A stretch of DNA of 8,654 nucleotides. Source: Clostridiales bacterium (GTDB lineage: Bacteria > Bacillota > Clostridia > Lachnospirales > Lachnospiraceae). How positions within the stretch are numbered: the first letter of the stretch is position 1; each line of letters starts with the position of its first letter. Of the stretch, positions 1 to 5,334 are shown in pieces. Location of the stretch: the NCBI GenBank assembly GCA_019416265.1, contig DXXQ01000217.1, positions 1-8,654 of the forward strand, given 5' to 3'. The translations under genes and the position numbers were made by a program. The notes under the pieces are model-generated. The model ran no database searches. It had not been told where the DNA came from and saw only the letters and a list, made by a program, of their open reading frames with translations.

Positions 1-137
1 CACTGTTCACTCCGTTCACAGCAACGAGCCAAAATTCATTCCAGATTGCCTGCGGCAATGGAATTTTGGCTTGTATGTCTCGGGATTTTGTCATATACAT
101 GACAAAACACCTCGCGGGATAGTGCCGTGTGAACAGT
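1..137. repeat. Nested palindromic intergenic element (MITE-like or structured repeat)
   Basis: Bases 2-10 (ACTGTTCAC) are the exact inverse of 129-137 (GTGAACAGT), enclosing two further hairpins. The first pairs 24-37 with 61-74 (one G-T wobble), with a second short stem inside it, 45-50 with 54-59, closing on a 3-base loop. The second pairs 86-94 (TTTTGTCAT) with 99-107 (ATGACAAAA) around a 4-base loop. GTTCAC also occurs twice in direct orientation at 5-10 and 14-19. This layered symmetry over 137 bases is far more than chance and there is no plausible coding frame. It resembles the small non-autonomous palindromic repeats scattered between genes in Clostridia, but membership of a named family cannot be shown here. 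The left boundary may extend past the window start. No T-tract follows the stems, so it is not an obvious terminator. Confidence 0.7.
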
Positions 138-188
138 AACAAAACATCCAGTTAGAGGGGGATTAAATTTTTTGATTTTACAACTTGG

Positions 189-413
189 TCATACCGATAC
201 AGGTATATTGGTCTGTTCTGCGATTTCTTTCATCTTCTCAACTTCATATCCTGTGTATTTAACAATTTTATCTGTTGGCTCATTGCCTTCAAGCATCATC
301 TTGGCCAATGATAAACTCTTCTGCTCCACAAATGCTTTACTCAAATTACACATATCGCGCACCTCACTCTCAAATTCTGCTGTCGTCGCAATATCAAACT
401 CTTCAAAAAAATA
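189..413 (-). pseudogene. 3' remnant of Rpn-family recombination-promoting nuclease/putative transposase
   Basis: Reading the minus strand from 413 to the TGA at 189-191 gives about 74 open codons ending in PVSV. The string contains MCNLS, then a helical run with KMMLEG, then KIVKYTGYE and a basic, helical tail. That layout matches the C-terminal part of Rpn/PD-(D/E)XK putative transposases of Clostridia, in which a VxxMCNLS-like segment precedes a charged helix and a short helical tail. A TAG in the same frame at 414-416 closes the frame, and no start codon lies ahead of the conserved part. The catalytic PD-(D/E)XK domain, which should occupy the first 200 or so residues, is absent. The piece begins only about five bases beyond the stop of the kinase remnant, so it is a 5'-truncated fossil joined to it. 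The family assignment comes from remembered sequence style and is moderate. Confidence 0.6.
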
Positions 414-418
414 CTACT

Positions 419-616
419 TCAACCCAACTTTTTTATCCACAGCGCAGCCACAGCTCCCTCTTTGTTTTCCACATTTTCATATTTGAGAACTCCTCCCTGG
501 CGCTTCATGAAGTCTGCAGCTATGGAAAGCCCAAGACCCTGATGGGTTCTGTCATGGCGGCTCTCATCTCCGCTGAAAAAAGGCTCCGCTCCATTATTCG
601 CAGATTGCATATTCAC
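419..616 (-). pseudogene. C-terminal remnant of a sensor histidine kinase (HATPase_c end only)
   Basis: A 65-codon frame ends with TGA at 419-421. From about residue 11 it reads like the end of a histidine kinase ATPase domain: an F-box-like EPFFSGDESR at 11-20, the G2 box GLGLSIA at 27-33, and the final strand-helix-strand ending ALWIKKL. The membrane sensor, the dimerisation helix with the phospho-accepting histidine, the N box and the G1 box are all missing, so the product could not act as a kinase. Its apparent ATG at 616 lies inside the response regulator sequence in another frame, so the first eight or so residues are not kinase sequence. In the LanFEG/Cpr layout the kinase follows the regulator, as here. 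It is therefore the surviving tail of the partner SpaK/CprK-type sensor, joined by deletion to the truncated regulator. Confidence 0.8.
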
Positions 617-1070
617 TTTTTGTCAGGGAAATTTCCTCTCCATTGCAGAAAACCTGTCTGGACGGAAGAGAAAAGGCAATGTCTCCCAGGGTAAGAAGGT
701 GCTTTTTTTCCCTATTTTCCCTGCGCAGATGAGCTGCCACCCGCGCCCGGAGTTCCCCGATGCCAAAGGGCTTCGTGATATAGTCGTCGCCGCCGATGCC
801 AAGCCCTGTCATCAGAGCTTCCTCCTCTGTTTTTGCCGTAACAAAAAGAATGGGGCAGTCTACCAGTTCCCGAATCCTGCGGCACAGGGTAAATCCATCT
901 ATTCCCGGCATCATCACATCCAGCAGAATCAGATGATAGGTATTCAGCTTTTCAAGTTCTAATTTTTCCGGATCCTCTAAAGTATCAACCAGATACCCTT
1001 CTTTTTCCAGTGCTTTGCGAATCACTGCCAGAATTCCTTTATCATCGTCTACAGCCAGAATTTTCCACAT
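594..1070 (-). pseudogene. Truncated OmpR/SpaR-type response regulator (lacks DNA-binding domain)
   Basis: The 158-residue product starts at an ATG preceded by GGAGGAG in the 12-base gap after the permease G stop. The receiver domain is complete: acidic pocket D8-D10, phospho-acceptor D51 in LLDVMMPG, T78 in FVTAK, and K100 in GGDDYITKPF. The ITKPFGIGELRARV segment is typical of the SpaR/CprR group that controls lantibiotic-immunity transporters. A winged-helix output domain should follow, with a full length near 220 residues. Only its opening strands (about 128-158, ending SEYAICE) remain before a premature TAA at 594-596. The recognition helix and wing are missing. Downstream sequence continues as the end of a histidine kinase in another frame, so a deletion has removed the join. 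The receiver might still be made and phosphorylated by another kinase, but it cannot bind DNA in the usual way. Confidence 0.85.
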
Positions 1071-1082
1071 GCCATTCTCCTC

Positions 1083-1817
1083 CTACTCATTATCCTGCCG
1101 CCCTTCATAAAAGTGAAACCATACAAGAATTATGGCACAAAGGCCAGTTCCTAACAAGATACAGGTAAAAATATTTCCCTTTCCCACAGGAAAACGCCCT
1201 TCAATCCTTCTGTTAAACTGTTCTGTCAGATACAGAACTGCGCCTCTGGAACTCCAGGAACAGAGAACATACTGCCATTTCCCTTCTCCGATTCCAGTCA
1301 GAAATAATGCTGATATCAGAAATTGTCCCATGGAAACTGCCAGAGACACTGCCCTGGAAAAACGCAGATTTAAAAATAAATGCTCCAGATAAAGAGGCAG
1401 ACTTCCCGCCCAGAGAATCATCCCTGTTTTAAAAAATACCCCGGCAGATATCTCCTTATTTCCCAACACAAGAGCATTTCCCACAGCGTAAAATAACATG
1501 GCTCCCATTACCGCCAGAAACGCCATGATCTGCAGGCACATCCATTTTGCCAGAAACGCTCCCTCTCTTTTTCCCGGCTTCATCAAAAAGCCCTGAAAAT
1601 GCCCCGGAAGCTCTGTTTCCACATCTCCGGCACAGATCACAGACACCAGGACAGGGAAAGCGATTCCAATGGCCTCTGTATAGACCAGAAATTGAAGCCG
1701 GGCGCTGATCCTCGTCCATACCAGGAATACAATACCGGAGATTACAGGAACAAAAATATGAATCGGAATCAGAAATGTATGCCGTATTTTAAAAAACTCT
1801 GCTTTTAACTGTTTCAT
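1083..1817 (-). CDS. Lantibiotic-immunity ABC transporter permease, MutG/EpiG (LanG) type
   Basis: This 244-residue protein is a membrane subunit of a LanFEG-type exporter that expels lantibiotics or other cationic peptides from the membrane. It opens with a short amphipathic stretch containing the family-typical LKAEFFKIRHTF motif. About six hydrophobic segments follow, near residues 13-35, 46-63, 94-117, 128-148, 156-176 and 216-235, which is the usual ABC-2-like topology and length for LanG. Its ATG overlaps the permease E stop codon by four bases (ATGA), indicating translational coupling, and GGTGG lies just upstream. The truncated response regulator starts 12 bases after its stop. The order ATPase, E, G and then a regulator is the basis for calling this one G rather than E. 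The frame is intact with no internal stop. The exact peptide handled cannot be told from sequence. Confidence 0.82.
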   Translation of the reverse strand: MKQLKAEFFKIRHTFLIPIHIFVPVISGIVFLVWTRISARLQFLVYTEAIGIAFPVLVSVICAGDVETELPGHFQGFLMKPGKREGAFLAKWMCLQIMAFLAVMGAMLFYAVGNALVLGNKEISAGVFFKTGMILWAGSLPLYLEHLFLNLRFSRAVSLAVSMGQFLISALFLTGIGEGKWQYVLCSWSSRGAVLYLTEQFNRRIEGRFPVGKGNIFTCILLGTGLCAIILVWFHFYEGRQDNE

Positions 1818-2620
1818 CCTTTTTCCACCTGCCCTTTAAACCATTTTCTGCTGAAATACCAAAACGCTGCAAACCACAAAAGGGAAACAGCTGCTCCCGC
1901 CGCTGCTGCAGGCACGCTCATAAGCTCCGGCGTATAGGTTATCTGCCCCGATTCCGCCGGAAGTCCGTTTGGCAGAGTGTTAAGAATCGGACACATCACT
2001 CTTGGAGTAATTCCATAAGGAACCAGAAAAAACCAGCCCTTCAGGGAAATAAGAGCGCCAAAAATCTGACTGAACACAAGATTGATTATGATCATTACAA
2101 GGGGGCCTGTTTTTTGTGCCAGAAAAACACAAAAAGGAATCTGCCAGAGAGAAGTAATCCATATAAAAAACGCAGCAAGAAACTGATTTCCAACAGATGG
2201 CGGATTCGTAAAGGTAACAGAGAGCCCCTTCTCCATAATCACTGCCCCCAGAAGAACAAATACCATCAAAACAAAGGTTGCGATCCCCACTGCCATTGCA
2301 GATAACAGAATCTTCGCATCCCAGATTTTCCCCATATCCGCAGGAAGGGCCCAAATTGTACGGTTCTTCTTTTTCAGATCCATTCCCCTAATGAGTCCAC
2401 AAATAATTGACAGAAATCCCGGCAGCATACTCATATACCACCAGTTATAGCCGTCCATGGCAAAATAATTGTAAGTAAGCATCGCAGACAAAAGGGTGCA
2501 AACCGCCGGCATCAGAATCGTGAGCGGCCAAAGAAATGTATGCCTGTATTTCATTTTTTCAGCCTTCAAATACACAGTCAGACAACCTGTTTTTTGAGAG
2601 GTTTTCCCAAATACTTTCAT
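1814..2620 (-). CDS. Lantibiotic-immunity ABC transporter permease, MutE/EpiE (LanE) type
   Basis: This 268-residue protein is the first of two membrane subunits of the immunity exporter. After about 20 cytoplasmic residues comes the conserved LKAEKMKYRHTFLWPLTI entry into the first membrane helix. Hydrophobic segments fall near 28-49, 61-78, 102-127, 145-166, 172-196 and 235-257, giving six helices as in the family. The loop at about 197-235, with PYGITPRVMCPILNTLPNG, matches the long extracytoplasmic loop seen between the last two helices of LanE proteins. The ATG directly abuts the TAG of the ATPase gene, with AGGGGTG serving as ribosome binding site inside the end of that gene. An internal ATG (residue 23) would delete the conserved lead-in and is less likely. 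It should form a heteromer with the downstream permease and dimeric ATPase. Confidence 0.83.
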   Translation of the reverse strand: MKVFGKTSQKTGCLTVYLKAEKMKYRHTFLWPLTILMPAVCTLLSAMLTYNYFAMDGYNWWYMSMLPGFLSIICGLIRGMDLKKKNRTIWALPADMGKIWDAKILLSAMAVGIATFVLMVFVLLGAVIMEKGLSVTFTNPPSVGNQFLAAFFIWITSLWQIPFCVFLAQKTGPLVMIIINLVFSQIFGALISLKGWFFLVPYGITPRVMCPILNTLPNGLPAESGQITYTPELMSVPAAAAGAAVSLLWFAAFWYFSRKWFKGQVEKG

Positions 2621-3325
2621 CTAGTTCACCCCTCTTTCCGCTGCCACGATCTCCATGAAAAGCTTCTCCAGATCCTGGCTTTCATCCACCATTCCCTCAT
2701 AGCCCAGTTTTCCCTTTGACATAATTCCAATATAGTCTGCAGTAAGCTGGATTTCGCTTAAAATATGACTGGACACCAAAACCGTAATTCCCTGCTCCGG
2801 AAAGCTTCGGATTAAATGGCGAAGCTCCTGAATCCCCAGAGGATCCAGGCCGTTTACCGGTTCATCCAGAATCAGAAGTTTGGGCCTCCCCAGAAGTGCA
2901 ATGGCGATTCCAAGTCTCTGCTTCATTCCAAGAGAGAATTTTCCTGCCGGTTTTTTTCCGGTATCCGTAAGGTCTGCCATCCTGAGCACTTCCTTCATTC
3001 GTTCTTCTCCTTCGTCCAGAATCAAAGCACGAACCTTCAGGTTTTCCCAGGCAGACAGGTTCTCGTATATCGGCGGCGTTTCTATCAGACCGCCAATCTC
3101 GTACAGATCTGCCCTGCTCCATGGATGTCCCTGAAAAATAATACTGCCGGAATCCGGACGCAAAAGTCCGGTGAACATTTTCAGCAGGGTGGATTTCCCT
3201 GCGCCATTGGGCCCCAAAAGACCATATACACAGTTTTCCGGAATAGAAAGGGATATATTTTTTAATACTGTCTGTTTTTTGAAAGATTTTGAGAGATTTT
3301 TGATTTCGATAATATTTTGATTCAT
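2621..3325 (-). CDS. Lantibiotic-immunity ABC transporter ATP-binding subunit, LanF/CprA type
   Basis: This 234-residue ATPase powers the exporter formed with the two permeases immediately downstream. All nucleotide-binding motifs are present: Walker A GPNGAGKST at 38-46, a variant signature FSLGMKQRLGIA at 130-141, Walker B LLILDEP at 150-156, the D-loop GLDP, and the H-loop histidine at 187 in VSSHI. Where most ABC ATPases have the Q-loop glutamine, this one reads LIETPP, with glutamate at 82. That 'E-loop' is an established hallmark of LanF immunity ATPases and separates it from ordinary drug or lipid exporters. I chose the ATG at 3325 because AGGAGG sits six bases upstream and the conserved fold begins at once. 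An in-frame ATG at 3409 would add 28 residues, but its AGGAG is only about two bases from the start codon. The encoded peptide specificity is unknown. Confidence 0.88.
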   Translation of the reverse strand: MNQNIIEIKNLSKSFKKQTVLKNISLSIPENCVYGLLGPNGAGKSTLLKMFTGLLRPDSGSIIFQGHPWSRADLYEIGGLIETPPIYENLSAWENLKVRALILDEGEERMKEVLRMADLTDTGKKPAGKFSLGMKQRLGIAIALLGRPKLLILDEPVNGLDPLGIQELRHLIRSFPEQGITVLVSSHILSEIQLTADYIGIMSKGKLGYEGMVDESQDLEKLFMEIVAAERGVN

Positions 3326-3331
3326 CTTCTG

Positions 3332-3337
3332 CCTCCT
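3332..3337 (-). promoter_or_regulatory. Ribosome binding site fixing the LanF start
   Basis: Perfect AGGAGG on the minus strand, six bases before the ATG at 3325. It decides in favour of the shorter 234-residue ATPase over the in-frame start at 3409. Confidence 0.8.
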
Positions 3338-3431
3338 GTAAGGAATTATCGGCCGGACTTCTGCTCCATCAATGCAGCAAAAATCCAAACCGATACTTTC
3401 TATTTTCATTTCTCCTACAGGATAAAAGATA

Positions 3432-3460
3432 ATTATAAAGATTTTATAAGGAATTGCAGA
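3432..3460 (-). promoter_or_regulatory. Candidate promoter of the immunity-transporter operon
   Basis: A perfect TATAAT lies at 3437-3432 on the minus strand. Seventeen bases upstream is TCTGCA (3460-3455), matching the -35 consensus at only three of six positions. A weak -35 beside a perfect -10 is what a promoter needing an activator often looks like. Transcription would begin near 3425, leaving a leader of about 100 bases before the ATG at 3325. Confidence 0.45.
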
Positions 3461-3468
3461 TATATCTG
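3457..3468. promoter_or_regulatory. Perfect 12-base palindrome, possible operator
   Basis: CAGATATATCTG is exactly self-complementary. It overlaps the -35 position of the candidate operon promoter, where an activator or repressor dimer could bind. It also lies 14 bases past the stop of the ureidoglycolate-lyase-like gene, but with no T-tract close enough to make it a terminator. A role as operator is inference only. Confidence 0.35.
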
Positions 3469-3482
3469 AAGTTTTTATTTTC

Positions 3483-3974
3483 TTACAGTTCGATCACAAA
3501 CTGCTCTTCTTCCTTTAGATCCACTACGGTACAATCATTTACATAGGTACATTCCGGCAGAATGATCATTGCCTGCAGCTCTGATTCATGTACCGGAAGC
3601 GGAGCCAGATGCCAGATTGCGGTGGAAATTTTTACCAGAGTTCCTTTTGGTACGACAAAAGCCTTTGTGTACTCCGGTACCGGCGTTCCTGCTGATGCAG
3701 GTGCAACATGGAGAATCATATCATCGTTGATCGGAAGAATCATCTCCGGTGTGGTTGTGTGATATTCCACCTGTGTAATCTTCATCTCCTCCGGCTTTTT
3801 CACAAGAATCGGAGAAAATCCCACCCGTGTAGGATATGTTTCTGCAATTCTGTCCGGGAAAAAGCGATGAATTTCTCCATTGAGAGAATATCCTTCCGGT
3901 TCTGTCATGGAATAGAACGTCCCAAATGGTGCAAACGCTTCTCTTGTCAGTGCTTCTGCTTTAATTGCTCTCAT
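3483..3974 (-). CDS. Ureidoglycolate lyase family (AllA-like) cupin protein
   Basis: Residues 1-18 (MRAIKAEALTREAFAPFG) are the standard opening of the ureidoglycolate lyase family, small cupin-fold enzymes releasing urea from ureidoglycolate in allantoin breakdown. Further family landmarks are the HTTTPEMILPI strand at 72-82 (usual form HxxxxExFxPL), HVAPASAG at 89-96, and AFVVPKGTLVKISTAIWH at 105-122, equivalent to the conserved AFxxxxGxGVxxxxGxWH segment. At 163 residues it is the normal full length. AAAGAGG sits eight bases before the ATG. No other purine or allantoin gene lies nearby and it appears monocistronic, so the actual substrate in this organism is open. It could be a divergent cupin with a different carboxylate substrate. 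Family membership is firm; the reaction is inferred. Confidence 0.75.
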   Translation of the reverse strand: MRAIKAEALTREAFAPFGTFYSMTEPEGYSLNGEIHRFFPDRIAETYPTRVGFSPILVKKPEEMKITQVEYHTTTPEMILPINDDMILHVAPASAGTPVPEYTKAFVVPKGTLVKISTAIWHLAPLPVHESELQAMIILPECTYVNDCTVVDLKEEEQFVIEL

Positions 3975-4010
3975 AATTTATACCTCTTTTCACGATTTGT
4001 ATTTAACACC

Positions 4011-4039
4011 ATTATATAATGTTCCTGACCCTTTTACAA
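4011..4039 (-). promoter_or_regulatory. Strong sigma-A-type promoter for the ureidoglycolate-lyase-like gene
   Basis: TTGTAA at 4039-4034 and a perfect TATAAT at 4016-4011 are separated by exactly 17 bases on the minus strand, about 40 bases ahead of the gene's ATG. The -10 sits within a 10-base self-complementary run (4011-4020). This supports independent transcription rather than read-through from the regulator gene upstream. Confidence 0.7.
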
Positions 4040-4052
4040 TGAAATATAAACT

Positions 4053-5060
4053 TCAATGTTTTCTCATAACAGAACTGATTCCCACAACAGCTCCATAAAA
4101 TACTCCGGCAACCGGCCAGATGATCCATGTCCTTTCCCATTCCATAGTTATAAAACTCCACGCAAGATAAATCGCTGTTACCAAACACCAATATATTTTA
4201 TCTATTACGTCATTTCTTTTATTTTCAGCTTTCTGGCGTCTTGTGTAATCTCCTTCTTCCAGTAGCCTCTGAAATCCACCATATATTATTCCAGTCGATA
4301 CCAGCAAATACACACCAATCGCCACCAGGATAAGACAAAGATTCACCCCCAGTATTGCCAGCCTTCCATTTTTATCAGATATGGCCAACACCATAATCGG
4401 TACTGCGCTAAGAATACAAAGCACTATCCCTAACACAAGTTTTCTGCTATGTGTAGATTCATATCTGAATTTTTCTTTTTCAACCAATCCCTTTACTCCA
4501 TAGGCAAGTTCTATTGGTTCTTTTTCAAGAAAATCATATGTTTCCATTTTTCTTCCGTAAATAATAAAGATTGCTACTGCCACTGCAACCATAAGCAGAA
4601 GCACTGTCATCCCAATACTGACTGCAGCTTCCCCGGAAAGGAACGCTCCTGTTTCATGATCAGACCATCCTGTCAGACCAATTAACATAATCGGCGACAA
4701 AATGCAAAGTAATACCCCCAATGCTATTTTGGAAGATGTATTTTGCAAAAGAGATAAGTAAACATTTGCAGTTTCCATAGAAATCATCTGTATCTTTTCT
4801 TCTTCCGCTCTTACCTCGACTATATCGCCTTCCAGGATTTCCTTGTTCTCCCTTTCCTCTTCAATGGAATCCTTTAATAAGTAATCTGTACTTACTTCAA
4901 AAATGTTGCTCATTTTAATGATCTTATCCAGATCGGGTATTGATGAAGCACTTTCCCATTTTGAAACTGCCTGACGGGACACCCCAAGCTGGCTTGCCAG
5001 CTCCTCCTGTGACCATCCATTCTTCTTGCGTAAATCTGTGATTTTATCTGCCAAAATCAT
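4053..5060 (-). CDS. Membrane-anchored XRE-family transcriptional regulator
   Basis: This 335-residue protein has an N-terminal helix-turn-helix of the XRE/Cro type at about 5-60, with the classic SQEELASQLGVSRQAVSKWE at 17-36 and the IPDLDKIIKMSNIFEVSTDYLL tail. An acidic linker of about 45 residues follows. The rest is membrane: hydrophobic segments near 110-130, 145-168, 207-227, 233-260, 289-305 and 311-331. Segments 1-2 (KIALGVLLCILSPIMLIGL) and 3-4 (KLVLGIVLCILSAVPIMVLAI) are similar, so the sensor half looks duplicated. Regulators of this layout are common in Clostridia and usually act near their own gene, but the signal is unknown. AAGGAGGA lies about seven bases before the ATG. It stands alone, 275 bases from the gene upstream, and may act on itself or on neighbours. 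Confidence 0.85.
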   Translation of the reverse strand: MILADKITDLRKKNGWSQEELASQLGVSRQAVSKWESASSIPDLDKIIKMSNIFEVSTDYLLKDSIEEERENKEILEGDIVEVRAEEEKIQMISMETANVYLSLLQNTSSKIALGVLLCILSPIMLIGLTGWSDHETGAFLSGEAAVSIGMTVLLLMVAVAVAIFIIYGRKMETYDFLEKEPIELAYGVKGLVEKEKFRYESTHSRKLVLGIVLCILSAVPIMVLAISDKNGRLAILGVNLCLILVAIGVYLLVSTGIIYGGFQRLLEEGDYTRRQKAENKRNDVIDKIYWCLVTAIYLAWSFITMEWERTWIIWPVAGVFYGAVVGISSVMRKH

Positions 5061-5090
5061 ACCAGGTCCTCCTTAAGACACTTATTCTCT

Positions 5091-5100
5091 TGCTTAAGCA
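5091..5100. promoter_or_regulatory. Palindrome TGCTTAAGCA, possible autoregulatory operator
   Basis: A perfect 10-base palindrome lies at the expected transcription start of the XRE gene. A second CTTAAG core lies at 5072-5077, next to the ribosome binding site, so the motif core is repeated about 21 bases (two helical turns) apart. Spacing and position fit a repressor dimer acting on its own promoter, but this is inferred from symmetry only. Confidence 0.35.
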
Positions 5101-5105
5101 CCTTA

Positions 5106-5134
5106 AACATAGCAAATTTAACAGTTGCAGGCAA
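5106..5134 (-). promoter_or_regulatory. Candidate promoter of the XRE regulator gene
   Basis: TTGCCT (5134-5129) and TATGTT (5111-5106) each match the consensus at four of six positions and are 17 bases apart on the minus strand. The -35 lies inside a short inverted repeat, GTTGC-AG-GCAAC (5124-5135). The start point would be about 40 bases ahead of the ATG at 5060. Confidence 0.45.
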
Positions 5135-5334
5135 CCATCTCTGCCTTGAAATGTGTCAACCGGCAGTTTCCCTCCCGTTTTCATTGAGGATTCTGCGAAA
5201 AAATCATCACAGATCATCTCCTTCCGATTCATATCCCTCTGGAAAGCCATATATTTTTCGATTATGATATTCCTGCTTTTCTTTCTTCAATTTATTCTCT
5301 GCTGATAAAAGCGTCTCCGTGCTCCCAAAGCCTG

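Larger units (their letters stand above)
5061..5334. other. Intergenic leader region of the XRE regulator gene
   Basis: This 274-base gap between the 310-aa gene and the regulator carries the promoter and palindromes listed separately at 5091-5134. A 68-codon open frame on the minus strand from 5250 lacks a ribosome binding site and runs into the regulator start, so I do not call it a gene. No convincing terminator was found after the 310-aa gene. A TTGACA at 5159-5154 (minus strand) has no suitable -10 partner. Confidence 0.5.

Noticed and set aside
1..137. CRISPR array or T-box/riboswitch
   Set aside because: The repeat units are not regularly spaced direct repeats, and neither a T-box motif nor a downstream plus-strand gene is present. 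Nested inverted symmetry explains the pattern better.
172..694. Overlapping plus-strand open frames of about 104 and 139 codons
   Set aside because: They have no ribosome binding site and overlie, in the opposite strand, sequence that clearly encodes the Rpn, kinase and regulator remnants. Their products are low in recognisable motifs.
1980..2354. Minus-strand 124-codon frame inside permease E
   Set aside because: It is an out-of-frame shadow of the permease gene, whose own frame has helices and coupling with its neighbours.
2816..3265. Plus-strand 149-codon frame opposite the LanF ATPase
   Set aside because: It is antisense to the Walker A, signature and Walker B coding, has no ribosome site and gives no recognisable protein.
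1083..3325. A complete lantibiotic biosynthesis cluster
   Set aside because: Only immunity genes are present. No precursor peptide, LanB/C/M modification enzyme, protease or LanT exporter is visible in the window.
3457..3468. Terminator of the ureidoglycolate-lyase-like gene
   Set aside because: The palindrome is short and AT-rich, has no loop and no adjoining T-run on the minus strand, so it is unlikely to terminate transcription.
5044..5250. Minus-strand 68-codon frame upstream of the XRE regulator
   Set aside because: It lacks a ribosome site, overlaps the regulator start in another frame, and covers the promoter and palindromes.
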